Source: Bacillus dicomae
Lineage (GTDB): Bacteria; Bacillota; Bacilli; Bacillales; Bacillaceae_G
Direction of reading: 5' to 3'
Length of the DNA stretch: 64,000 nt
Assembly: GCF_006494425.1 (NCBI RefSeq)
Contig: NZ_VHIV01000005.1
Span: 124,001-188,000, forward strand
Shown: in pieces, positions 9,011-16,775 of the stretch
Layout: every line of letters starts with the position of its first letter
How positions within the stretch are numbered: position 1 is the first letter of the stretch
Program-made: the position numbers and the translations under genes
The notes under the pieces: model-generated
Seen by the model: the letters and a program-made list of their open reading frames with translations, nothing else
Database searches by the model: none
What the model was told of the DNA's origin: nothing

Positions 9011-9042
9011 GAAAAACCGAAATGATTTAGTTTCGGTTTTTC
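9011..9042 (+). terminator. Terminator of serC-serA-DUF1015 operon
   Basis: 12-bp stem GAAAAACCGAAA (9011-9022 with 9031-9042), 8-nt loop, T-rich 3' arm. Confidence 0.9.
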
Positions 9043-9074
9043 TTATTTTAAAAGAATTTTGAGGAGGGGGACCA

Positions 9075-9452
9075 ATGAAATTGCAAGTAGGCGAAAAAAT
9101 TACCTTTGAACGAACATTTACAAAAGAAGATGTCGTTTTATTTACAGAAGTATCGAAAGATGAAGGTGTCCATCATGTAACACCAGATGAGCAGGGGAGA
9201 TTTGTTGTACAAGGCCTTTTAACGTCAACTTTGCCTACAAAAGTTGGCGGTGATTATAACGTACTAGCTCGTAAGATGGATTTTGAATTTATACGTCCTG
9301 TTTTTAGCGGTGATACGATTCGTTGTGACGTAACCATTGAACAATTCGAGCCAGATGAAAAAAAGCGTACGAAAATTACAGCGATGTTTATATGTGTGAA
9401 TCAAATTGAAAAAGAAGTTATGAAGGGGAGTTTTTCGGGGATTATTCTTTGA
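9075..9452 (+). CDS. MaoC-like hot-dog fold protein
   Basis: 125-aa single hot-dog domain of the MaoC/(R)-hydratase superfamily: a long N-terminal strand (VGEKITFERTFTKEDVVLFTEVSKDEG), the central helix region GLLTSTLPTKVGG, and the C-terminal sheet with FIRPVFSGDTIRCDVTI. The usual hydratase pair (Asp and His in GDxNPxH) is replaced by SKDEGVHHV, so catalytic activity is doubtful. ATG 9075 behind GAGGAGGGGG; transcribed alone after the ser operon terminator. Confidence 0.75.
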   Translation: MKLQVGEKITFERTFTKEDVVLFTEVSKDEGVHHVTPDEQGRFVVQGLLTSTLPTKVGGDYNVLARKMDFEFIRPVFSGDTIRCDVTIEQFEPDEKKRTKITAMFICVNQIEKEVMKGSFSGIIL

Positions 9453-9594
9453 TTGGTAGGAGAAGTAATGAATAAGTGGGGCCTCCATGCCGCTCAGGCT
9501 TAGAGTTTTAATTCCTCCCATAAAGAAAATGTTATGTAATATACTCTGTTCTTTTCTTAACTATTAAAAAATAGTTGAATAAGCTCGTCAACAA

Positions 9595-9629
9595 AAAGGA
9601 CATTCCTAGAATTACAAGAAATGTCCTTT
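9595..9629. terminator. Bidirectional terminator between convergent genes
   Basis: AAAGGACATT (9595-9604) pairs with 9620-9629. It lies between the convergent MaoC-like and DUF3224 genes and can serve both. Confidence 0.7.
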
Positions 9630-9652
9630 CCGCTACATTATAGGGTATTTTG

Positions 9653-10048
9653 CTAAAGTTCAAACTCTAAAATCAGTTTACTAGTTGGACCTGTAAACTG
9701 ATAATTATAGGACCCTGTTAGACTTTCTAAGTTACCGGTAGCTTTGATAATTGTTCCTGGGGAATCTAAATTTCCTTTATCAAATATTCCTTGCTCTATA
9801 GCTGTAAATGTCCCTTGTTGCCCCTTATAAACCCCTTCAAAGTGTAAAAAACCAGAAATTTTAGCAGTAGCTAAGTGACCATCATTTATATTTGAGTCTA
9901 AATAATATAATAAGTATTCAACAAAAGCTTTTCCTTTTAATTCCCCATCAATATCATATTCGACATGAGCAATATTAATAGGGAAATCTTTTTTATTATC
10001 ATCGATTGGTTTTTCATCCCACTTACTTACTGTAAATGTTACCTCCAT
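9653..10048 (-). CDS. DUF3224 family protein
   Basis: 131-aa beta-rich protein of DUF3224 (allene-oxide-cyclase-like barrel): starts MEVTFTVSKWDEKP, with KGKAFVEYLLYY, GFLHFEGVYKGQQGTF and the closing GTIIKATGNLESLTGSYNYQF. Start chosen at 10048 because GGAGGG precedes it at good spacing; an earlier in-frame ATG has no ribosome site and adds residues foreign to the family. No catalytic role is established. Confidence 0.85.
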   Translation of the reverse strand: MEVTFTVSKWDEKPIDDNKKDFPINIAHVEYDIDGELKGKAFVEYLLYYLDSNINDGHLATAKISGFLHFEGVYKGQQGTFTAIEQGIFDKGNLDSPGTIIKATGNLESLTGSYNYQFTGPTSKLILEFEL

Positions 10049-10123
10049 ACACGTAATCTCCCTCCAATTATATACTTTTAAAAAGTATCCATTCACATTC
10101 ATATCTCATAGGAGTGATTTTAT

Positions 10124-11155
10124 TCACTCCACGCCACTTTCTAAAATAGAGAAAGATCCATTTCCACAATCAATTTCTGCCATTGCGCCGTAAGGTAAAA
10201 TAAACTTCGGTTCAGTATGACCAAAATTTAAATTATAAAGAATCGGCAAATCTTCTAAGTTATGTTCTTTCATTACTTGCAGTATTTCGTGTTTATATTC
10301 TTCATAATACATTTCGTCTTTTGGTTTACCAAAAATGATACCTTTTGCTTTTTGCAGAATGCCTTGCGCTGCATAATTTCGTAACCAATACTTTATATAA
10401 CTTGGTTCTGGATGATCTTCAGAAGTTTCAAAGAAGAGAATGCTATTCTCCCAATGTTTTTTCTCAGGCCAAAGCTCCGTTCCTTTTGCAAATTCCAGTA
10501 CTTCAATGCAACCACCAATTAAGCGCCCTTGTACAGTGGTAGAGCCTTGAAGTAACTCATATCCGTTGTTTTGCTGCATCGTACGCCTTGTATCCTTATT
10601 TATCTCGATCCATTCTAAACGCTCACTCGTCCATTTATGAGCTGGTTGAATCTCGCCAATCATTTCATTGGAAAAGAGAGTTCGATTTACCATTTCAACC
10701 GTATATGGATCCATCTCTACATTTTCAGCAAAGTCGGTCAAAATTGCTGGACCGTAAAAAGAGGAAAGACCTGCTTTATGGCAAAATAAATGTGAAATAG
10801 TAACGTCAGAGTATCCCATAAAAATTTTCGGGTTTTCACGTATCACATTCAAATCTATATAGGGAAGTAAGCGAATGCTATCTTCACCGCCGATATTCGC
10901 AATAATTGCTTTCACGCGCGTATCTTGAAATGCTGTCATTAAATCTTCCGCACGAGCCTGTGGGTTGTTATAAATGAGTTCGCTACCTTTTAAACTATTT
11001 GGCATGGGAACAACCGTAAGACCGAAAACTTCTTCTAACCTCTTTACCCCTTGCTCATAACGCCATCTTATGTCAGAATCACCTGCGCCTCCCCACGAAG
11101 GACTCACTGTTGCCACAATATCTCCTGCCTGTAATCTCTTTGGTTTTATTAACAT
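10124..11155 (-). CDS. S66 family LD-carboxypeptidase-like peptidase (MccF type)
   Basis: 343-aa cytosolic serine peptidase of family S66. The nucleophile is Ser116 in MGYSD; IGGEDSIRLLPYID precedes it, and the Glu/His partners lie in the C-terminal half (GCIEVLEFAKGT, LNFGHTEPKFILPYG). The length and the extra loop fit the MccF subgroup, which cleaves the amide of processed microcin C-like aminoacyl nucleotides, rather than the shorter LdcA muropeptidases. Role here is probably detoxification or peptide recycling. Transcribed toward the DUF3224 gene, with a 75-bp gap. Confidence 0.88.
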   Translation of the reverse strand: MLIKPKRLQAGDIVATVSPSWGGAGDSDIRWRYEQGVKRLEEVFGLTVVPMPNSLKGSELIYNNPQARAEDLMTAFQDTRVKAIIANIGGEDSIRLLPYIDLNVIRENPKIFMGYSDVTISHLFCHKAGLSSFYGPAILTDFAENVEMDPYTVEMVNRTLFSNEMIGEIQPAHKWTSERLEWIEINKDTRRTMQQNNGYELLQGSTTVQGRLIGGCIEVLEFAKGTELWPEKKHWENSILFFETSEDHPEPSYIKYWLRNYAAQGILQKAKGIIFGKPKDEMYYEEYKHEILQVMKEHNLEDLPILYNLNFGHTEPKFILPYGAMAEIDCGNGSFSILESGVE

Positions 11156-11354
11156 ATGAATTCCGCCCCTACATAATGTAATGAAATACGATTATACAAA
11201 CCGTAGCATTGAAAAATATAATGCATGTCATTAGTTTCTTCATCATCAATCCGTTTACCTGCTCATATGCAAGAATTTGGCAGTATTGTTGAATATAGAA
11301 ATAATCGATCTATATTTAAAAAGTACAGTATGCATCATTGCATGAGAAAGATGG

Positions 11355-11395
11355 TTGCTATTTTTTACAACCTGTAACTATAATAGTTACAGGTT
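11355..11395 (+). promoter_or_regulatory. Promoter with palindrome over the -10 box
   Basis: TTGCTA (11355-11360), 18-bp spacer and TATAAT (11379-11384) precede the secreted protein gene at 11445. The -10 box is the centre of a 13-bp perfect inverted repeat (AACCTGTAACTAT, 11369-11381, with 11383-11395). A repressor bound there would block the promoter. Confidence 0.55.
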
Positions 11396-11444
11396 GGTCG
11401 TATCCAATCAAAAATAAAATCATCATGAATGGAGATGTTTCATA

Positions 11445-12071
11445 ATGGGTATGAAAAAATTAATTTTAGCAGGTGCTTTAGGAATCGCAGCGTTATCAGG
11501 AACGAATTTACCAGGGTTAGAAGTAACAAAAGCGAGTGCTGCTTCTATAGAATCGAATTTCTCAACATTAGAAGGACGAGTAGTAGAAGTAGATAACGGT
11601 GTAATTGTTGTTAAGTCTAAGCAATATGAGGAACCTGTTAGTGTATATATAGATTCACTTTCAAATGTGAAAGTAGGAGATGAAGTTAAAGCAACTGGAT
11701 CTATGATGCGTAATTTTACAGAATATATGGTTGCAACTGCAGTTGAAAATACAACAAACAAGTTAGGCATGCACATGAAAGAAGATGGTTCTCCTGATTA
11801 TGTAATTGGAGAAGTATCAAAAGTAGGAACAGACGATGCTACTAAATATATCGTAGTTGAGTATCCATCGTTAAACGGGAAGAAAGTTATTATTGATGTT
11901 TTCTTAACAAAGGGACAAGTATTTAATACGGGTGAGAAAGTGAAAATTGATATGAAGTATGTAGGCTGGGGCGGAAGTTCTATTAACTGGAACACAGTTG
12001 ATCATATCGAAAAAGTTCATGAGGTAAAGAGCAACGTTGAAAATAATGATGATGTTTGGATTTGGTCTTAA
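11445..12071 (+). CDS. Secreted protein with two small beta-barrel-like repeats
   Basis: 208-aa exported protein, family not recognised. Signal peptide MGMKKLILAGALGIAALSGT with likely cleavage near KASA. The mature chain holds two similar beta-rich segments: one from LEGRVVEVDNGVIVVKS to VGDEVKATG, and one from VIGEVSKVGTDDATKYIVV to GEKVKIDM. Both look like OB-type strands ending in a GE/DxVK turn. It ends in an acidic, Trp-containing tail. RBS GGAGATG; ATG 11445, with a second ATG two codons later. Own promoter with operator-like palindrome, own terminator. Confidence 0.7.
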   Translation: MGMKKLILAGALGIAALSGTNLPGLEVTKASAASIESNFSTLEGRVVEVDNGVIVVKSKQYEEPVSVYIDSLSNVKVGDEVKATGSMMRNFTEYMVATAVENTTNKLGMHMKEDGSPDYVIGEVSKVGTDDATKYIVVEYPSLNGKKVIIDVFLTKGQVFNTGEKVKIDMKYVGWGGSSINWNTVDHIEKVHEVKSNVENNDDVWIWS

Positions 12072-12104
12072 TTAGACTTCTGTAAATAATAAATGTATCA
12101 TGCA

Positions 12105-12146
12105 GTACCCAGCAAATGGTCATACACATGACAATTTGCTGAGTAC
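12105..12146 (+). terminator. Intrinsic terminator
   Basis: Long interrupted stem between GTAC at 12105-12108 and GTAC at 12143-12146, including CAGCAAAT paired with ATTTGCTG, then a T run. Confidence 0.85.
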
Positions 12147-12250
12147 TTTTTTGTTTTGTATTTTATTGAGAATAAGGGAATTCCGATTAGAATATGATGT
12201 TTAAATCGGAGCGAATTTAAAAAATACAATAATGAAAGAGGTGTTTATAT

Positions 12251-12520
12251 ATGGAGCGAGATGAGAATTATTTACGAGCTAAAAAAAGGGTGGAGAATTT
12301 AAAAGCGTTTTATATTCATTTAACGGTGTATATACTAGTTAACTTAATGCTTTTTTTCATAAATATAAGTTCTGATTCAAGTAAATTATGGTTTTTATAT
12401 CCACTTGGAGGTTGGGGGATTGGTATCGTTATACACGGTTTAACAACTTTTCCATTTGGGATATTCGGAAAAGAGTGGGAGGAACGAAAGATTAAAGAGT
12501 ATATGGAGAAAGATAAGTAA
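12251..12520 (+). CDS. 2TM domain-containing protein
   Basis: 89-aa membrane protein of the 2TM family: charged start (ERDENYLRAKKRVENLK), helix FYIHLTVYILVNLMLFFIN, loop, then LWFLYPLGGWGIGIVIHGL and the typical FGKEWEERKIKEYMEK tail. In other proteins this domain sits next to LytTR or histidine-kinase modules; here it stands alone. ATG behind AAAGAGGTG. Confidence 0.85.
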   Translation: MERDENYLRAKKRVENLKAFYIHLTVYILVNLMLFFINISSDSSKLWFLYPLGGWGIGIVIHGLTTFPFGIFGKEWEERKIKEYMEKDK

Positions 12521-12566
12521 ATCCATTTTGATTATTCGATTTTCAAAATAAATACTGAGGATGGGG

Positions 12567-12633
12567 CCTCCGTTTAGAAAAATAGGATATAAAGCAGCGA
12601 GGTGTTACGCTTGTAGTAACGACCTTACGGAGG
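12567..12633. ncRNA. Possible structured RNA or inverted-repeat element
   Basis: Outer arms CCTCCGT (12567-12573) and ACGGAGG (12627-12633) enclose an inner hairpin, GGT-GTTAC (12601-12608) pairing with GTAAC-g-ACC (12616-12624). No frame of coding character crosses it. It may be the 3' end of the 2TM transcript or a small RNA; only base pairing supports the call. Confidence 0.25.
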
Positions 12634-12649
12634 ATTTTCATTCATTTTT

Positions 12650-12699
12650 AAAAAACAAAGATGCCAAGTCTCTTCTATGACTCTGCATCTTTGTTTTTT
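12650..12699. terminator. Terminator between convergent 2TM and LysR genes
   Basis: 15-bp arms AAAAAACAAAGATGC (12650-12664) and 12685-12699 with a T run, usable in both directions. Confidence 0.85.
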
Positions 12700-12847
12700 C
12701 TGTTTAAAAGGATTAATGAACCATTCTCGTATTCGCATAAGTGGCTAATATAACATGTTCAATGATAATAATAGAAGAAATAATTTGTAAACGAGGTAAT
12801 AGCGATGGAGAAGCGAATAAATCTATCGCTACACTTCTAAGTTTTAT

Positions 12848-13720
12848 TTATGTACATTCTATAAATCGTTGAGCTCTTTTAGAAAGCTTCCGATCTTTCA
12901 GCCATATAATTGATGATTCAGACTCATAAGGGAAATCTATTAAATCTACTATTTTTATAAATTCTTGCGGGATATGAGATACAGCACTTTTCGGCAAGAT
13001 AGAGGCACCGATGCCAGTCATGATAAGCATAAGAATAAATGCTGAGTCGGGACATTCACATGCTATATTTAATGTTATACCAAGGTGCTTGCATTCATCG
13101 ATGACGAGCTGATGATAGCTGTTTTCTTTATCTTTATGTAAAAGTAAAAGGGGAATATGGCTTAATTCGGTTAGAGGGATTGGGAGGTGAGAATGATATA
13201 GTTCCCATTTAGCAGGGATGACTAATACGAAAGGTTCTTTTGATAAACATATACTAGAAAAAATATCTTTATTAAAAGGTGTACGCAAAATAGCGAGTTC
13301 GATATGCCGATTTTCTAATTGCTCTATTAAGTATGAAGGGCCACCTTCCCATATTTTTAAGTTCACATTTGGATAGTTATTTTGAAAATAGCGTATTTTT
13401 TCAGAGAGAAAAGGAATGCAAGAATGAAATGCTCCAATAGATAGATTGCCCCTTAGCCCTTCACCGGTATCTTTAATTTCTGTAATGGTTTCTTCTAATT
13501 GATGAATAATATTTTTGGCTTTCGTATATAAAATTTTTCCTTCTTCAGTCAAATGCATATTCCGGCCGTTTCTTTCAAATAAGTTTACTGATAATTCTTG
13601 TTCTAGTAGCGATAGTTGTCTACTTAGGGGGGGCTGTGCCATATGAAGTCGTTGGGCAGCACGGGTAAGCTGTTTTTCTTCAGCAATTACAATAAAGTAA
13701 CGAAGTTTTCTTATATCCAT
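12848..13720 (-). CDS. LysR family regulator of the lut cluster
   Basis: 290-aa LysR regulator. Winged HTH at residues 1-60 (MDIRKLRYFIVIAEEKQLTRAAQRLHMAQPPLSRQ as the classic pattern), effector domain from about residue 90. Start at 13720 behind AAAGGGA; the longer 24-codon extension lacks a ribosome site. Divergent from lutABC with a 183-bp shared promoter region, so it most likely controls that operon in response to its substrate. This contrasts with B. subtilis, where LutR is a GntR protein. Confidence 0.9.
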   Translation of the reverse strand: MDIRKLRYFIVIAEEKQLTRAAQRLHMAQPPLSRQLSLLEQELSVNLFERNGRNMHLTEEGKILYTKAKNIIHQLEETITEIKDTGEGLRGNLSIGAFHSCIPFLSEKIRYFQNNYPNVNLKIWEGGPSYLIEQLENRHIELAILRTPFNKDIFSSICLSKEPFVLVIPAKWELYHSHLPIPLTELSHIPLLLLHKDKENSYHQLVIDECKHLGITLNIACECPDSAFILMLIMTGIGASILPKSAVSHIPQEFIKIVDLIDFPYESESSIIWLKDRKLSKRAQRFIECT

Positions 13721-13821
13721 GTCAAAGTCCCTTTCTATACCATTTTTGTATACAAAAACAACTTTATAGATAGTTTTCATATAATCTCCCACATGATATC
13801 ATAAACAAAAAGTTTTAAAAA

Positions 13822-13833
13822 TAGAAAATTCTA
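13822..13833. promoter_or_regulatory. Candidate LysR operator
   Basis: TAGAAAATTCTA is a perfect 12-bp dyad in the divergent region between the LysR gene and lutA; LysR sites are AT-rich dyads of this kind. Support is positional only. Confidence 0.3.
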
Positions 13834-13903
13834 AAAATTTAAAATAATTTTCAAAAAAGTAATAACTTGAAAATAGATCATATCGTTTTGAGGGGGGAGT
13901 TTG

Positions 13904-14632
13904 ATGAAAGTCTCGTTATTTATTACTTGTTTATCAGATGTATTTTTTCCTCAAGTAGGTAAGAGTGTCGTAGAAATTATGAATCAATGTGGAGTGGAAC
14001 TAGATTTCCCTGAAGGACAGACTTGTTGCGGGCAACCAGCTTACAATAGCGGATATCAAGAAGAAGCAAAACTAGTAGCAAAGCAAGTGATAAAAGCATT
14101 TGAACATAGTGAATATATTGTGACGCCTTCAGGTTCTTGTGCTAGCATGGTTCATCATTATTATAAAGAGATGTTTAAAGATGATAGTGAATGGTACGAA
14201 AAAGCAGTTCATTTAGCGGATAGAACGTATGAGTTGACGGATTTTTTAGTGAATGTACTTGGAAAAGGTGATTTGAAATCTAAGTTGGTTGAGAAAGCTG
14301 TTTTCCATCAATCTTGTCATATGAGTCGTGCACTCGGGATCAAAGAGGAACCACTGAAGCTATTATCGCAAGTAGAAGGTCTAGACGTAAAAGAATTACC
14401 ATACTGCCAAGACTGCTGCGGGTTTGGTGGTACTTTTGCAGTGAAAATGAGCTCGATTTCTGAAACGATGGTTGATGAAAAAATAAAACATATTGAGGAG
14501 ACAGAAGCAAATCTTTTAATTGGAGCAGATATGGGATGCCTTATGAATATTGGAGGAAGGTTGCGCAGGAAAAATAAAAATATTCAAGTGTTACATGTAG
14601 CAGAAGTACTGGCGAAGGGGTTGAATAAATGA
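13904..14632 (+). CDS. lutA: Lactate utilisation protein LutA (CCG-domain subunit)
   Basis: 242-aa subunit of the iron-sulfur L-lactate oxidase LutABC. Carries two cysteine-rich CCG motifs: TCCGQPAYNSGY near residue 40 and YCQDCCGFGGTFAVK near residue 165, with CHMSR between, the ligands for a 4Fe-4S cluster. ATG 13904 behind AGGGGGGAG. Its stop overlaps the lutB start by 4 bases (ATGA), indicating translational coupling. This may be a second lut paralog specialised for another hydroxy acid, given the LysR regulator and the non-LutP carrier. Confidence 0.92.
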   Translation: MKVSLFITCLSDVFFPQVGKSVVEIMNQCGVELDFPEGQTCCGQPAYNSGYQEEAKLVAKQVIKAFEHSEYIVTPSGSCASMVHHYYKEMFKDDSEWYEKAVHLADRTYELTDFLVNVLGKGDLKSKLVEKAVFHQSCHMSRALGIKEEPLKLLSQVEGLDVKELPYCQDCCGFGGTFAVKMSSISETMVDEKIKHIEETEANLLIGADMGCLMNIGGRLRRKNKNIQVLHVAEVLAKGLNK

Positions 14633-16041
14633 GTGTGGCGGGGGAACTAGATTTTTTGAAAAGAGTAGATAAAGCGTTGCAAGATCCACAGATGAGAAGC
14701 GCGGTTCCGTTTACACAAGATCGGCTTCGGATGGGACGGGAACAAGCTACAAAGGAATTAGGGAATATGGAAGAATGGCGCGAGGCAGCATCTGAAATTC
14801 GGATGCACACAATCGGAAATTTAGATAGTTATTTGGAACAATTAGCTACTAATGTTCGGAAAAATGGGGGGCATGTGCATTTCGCTTTCAAAGCAGAAGA
14901 TGCTGTATCATATGTTTCTGAAATCGTAAGAAAAAAAGGAGCGAGATCAGTAATTAAGTCAAAGTCCATGGTTTCAGAAGAAATACATCTTAATAAAAAC
15001 TTAGAAGAGATGGGGGTAAAAGTAGTAGAGTCTGATCTTGGGGAGTATATTATTCAATTAGCTGGAGAAACGCCATCCCATTTAATCGCCCCGGCCATTC
15101 ATAAGACGAAGGAACAAGTAGCAGAGCTTTTTTCTAAGGAAGCAGGAAGAAAGATCCCAGTTGATACGAATCAATTACTACAATTTGCTAGGGAGCAATT
15201 GCGTAAAGAGTTTTTAGAAGCTGATATTGGTATTTCCGGTTGTAACTTTGCGGTAGCGGAATCTGGATCAGTTGTTCTTATAAGTAATGAAGGAAATGCT
15301 CGCCTTACTACGACATTGCCAAAGGTTCATATTGCGATTATGGGGATGGAACGCCTTGTTCCGACATGGAAAGATCTTGATGTAGTCGTTTCGATGTTAA
15401 CAAGAAGTGCTACAGGCCAAAAGATTACATCTTATGTAACTGGAATTAATGGGGCGCGTTTACATGAAGATATGGATGGACCTGAAGAATTTCATTTAAT
15501 TATTTTAGATAATGGCCGTTCTGATATTTTAGGAACTGCTTATGAAGAAGTATTAAAGTGTATAAGGTGCGGAGCTTGTGTAAATGTTTGTCCTGTGTAT
15601 CGCAATATTGGAGGACATGCTTATGGAAGTGTCTATAGCGGGCCAATTGGAGCAGTACTTGCGCCTTTATTAGAAGGATATGAAGAGTTAAAAGAATTAC
15701 CTTTTGCATCAAGTTTGTGCGGAGCATGTACAGATGTTTGCCCTGTGAAAATCCCATTACATGACCTTCTCATTGAACATCGTAAAGATGTCGTGGAACA
15801 AGGGTTTATAACGAAATTTGAGCAACTTGCCTTTAAAGGTTTCACGTTTATGGCGAGTCATCCATTCGTTTATGAGAAAGCAATTAAAATGGCACATACA
15901 GGGTTATCGATATTTGCAAAAGATGGTTATATTGCGAATGGACCAGGTCCATTAAAAGGATGGACAGAAAGTAGAGATTTTCCAAAACCTGCGAAACAAT
16001 CATTCCGTGATTGGTGGAAAAAAGAAACGAGGGATTCATAA
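14629..16041 (+). CDS. lutB: Lactate utilisation protein LutB
   Basis: 470-aa iron-sulfur subunit of LutABC. An N-terminal LUD domain (SVVLISNEGNARLTTTLPKV) is followed by two ferredoxin-type motifs, CIRCGACVNVCPVYRNIGG and CGACTDVCPVKIPL, that bind two 4Fe-4S clusters and pass electrons toward the quinone pool. Ends with a tryptophan-rich tail (FRDWWKK). Overlaps lutA by 4 bases and is followed after 1 base by lutC, a tight operon. Confidence 0.93.
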   Translation: MSVAGELDFLKRVDKALQDPQMRSAVPFTQDRLRMGREQATKELGNMEEWREAASEIRMHTIGNLDSYLEQLATNVRKNGGHVHFAFKAEDAVSYVSEIVRKKGARSVIKSKSMVSEEIHLNKNLEEMGVKVVESDLGEYIIQLAGETPSHLIAPAIHKTKEQVAELFSKEAGRKIPVDTNQLLQFAREQLRKEFLEADIGISGCNFAVAESGSVVLISNEGNARLTTTLPKVHIAIMGMERLVPTWKDLDVVVSMLTRSATGQKITSYVTGINGARLHEDMDGPEEFHLIILDNGRSDILGTAYEEVLKCIRCGACVNVCPVYRNIGGHAYGSVYSGPIGAVLAPLLEGYEELKELPFASSLCGACTDVCPVKIPLHDLLIEHRKDVVEQGFITKFEQLAFKGFTFMASHPFVYEKAIKMAHTGLSIFAKDGYIANGPGPLKGWTESRDFPKPAKQSFRDWWKKETRDS

Positions 16042-16042
16042 T

Positions 16043-16735
16043 ATGAATACGGATGTACAAGAGTCTTTTTTAAACAATATCGCACGTAAATTAAATCGAG
16101 AACGTCGCTCGGGAGTTACTCCTCCCAGGTGGAAAAACGATCCACTTAGCCACTTTTCTAATGAGATAGATCACGAAAGTTTAATAGAGCAGTTTATTGC
16201 AAACTTGCATATGTTACATACAGAAGTAAGTCATATACACCGTTCAGAAATAGGGAGTGCACTTCAGTATGTTGTACATAAATTTAATGTTCAATCTGCG
16301 GTGTATTGGGATGATGATAGATTACACCAGCTTGAAATAGGAAAGTGTTTAAAAGAAAATTTCGTTTCTCATCGAATTTGGCAAAGGAAAGAAGGTGAAA
16401 GAGAACTACGGGATTATGCAGCTCAAGTGGATATGGGAATTACATATGCCGAAATGGGACTCGCTGAGACGGGAACAGTTGTTTTATGGAATGGTGGCGG
16501 ACGTGGACGTTTAGTTAGCGTTTTGCCAGCAGTTTATATAGCAATTCTCTCAGAACATACAATTTATAGACGCTTAACAGAAGGAGTAACTAGAATTCAT
16601 GAACAGGTTTCGAATGGATTACCTGCCTGTATTAATTTTATCACTGGGCCTAGCCGGACAGGGGATATTGAGATGGAATTAGCTTTTGGAGTTCATGGCC
16701 CAGGCAAGGTCCATGTCATTCTATTAAAGGATTAG
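16043..16735 (+). CDS. lutC: Lactate utilisation protein LutC
   Basis: 230-aa LUD-domain protein, third subunit of the LutABC oxidase. DMGITYAEMGLAETGTVVL and the closing GPSRTGDIEMELAFGVHGPG are the family's conserved blocks. The start is set at ATG 16043 (MNTDVQES), 1 base after the lutB stop; an earlier in-frame ATG overlaps lutB heavily. Co-transcribed with lutAB and the following carrier. Confidence 0.92.
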   Translation: MNTDVQESFLNNIARKLNRERRSGVTPPRWKNDPLSHFSNEIDHESLIEQFIANLHMLHTEVSHIHRSEIGSALQYVVHKFNVQSAVYWDDDRLHQLEIGKCLKENFVSHRIWQRKEGERELRDYAAQVDMGITYAEMGLAETGTVVLWNGGGRGRLVSVLPAVYIAILSEHTIYRRLTEGVTRIHEQVSNGLPACINFITGPSRTGDIEMELAFGVHGPGKVHVILLKD

Positions 16736-16775
16736 AAAGAAAAACAAAAGAATGCGAGGGGGAGTGGGACTTTTG

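Noticed and set aside
9119-9200. MaoC-like protein considered as an active (R)-enoyl-CoA hydratase
   Set aside because: The GDxNPxH active-site pattern is not present; only the fold is supported.
9476-12572. GGGGCCTCC occurring at 9476-9484 and 12564-12572
   Set aside because: Only 9-10 bases match and the flanks differ, so coincidence is likely.
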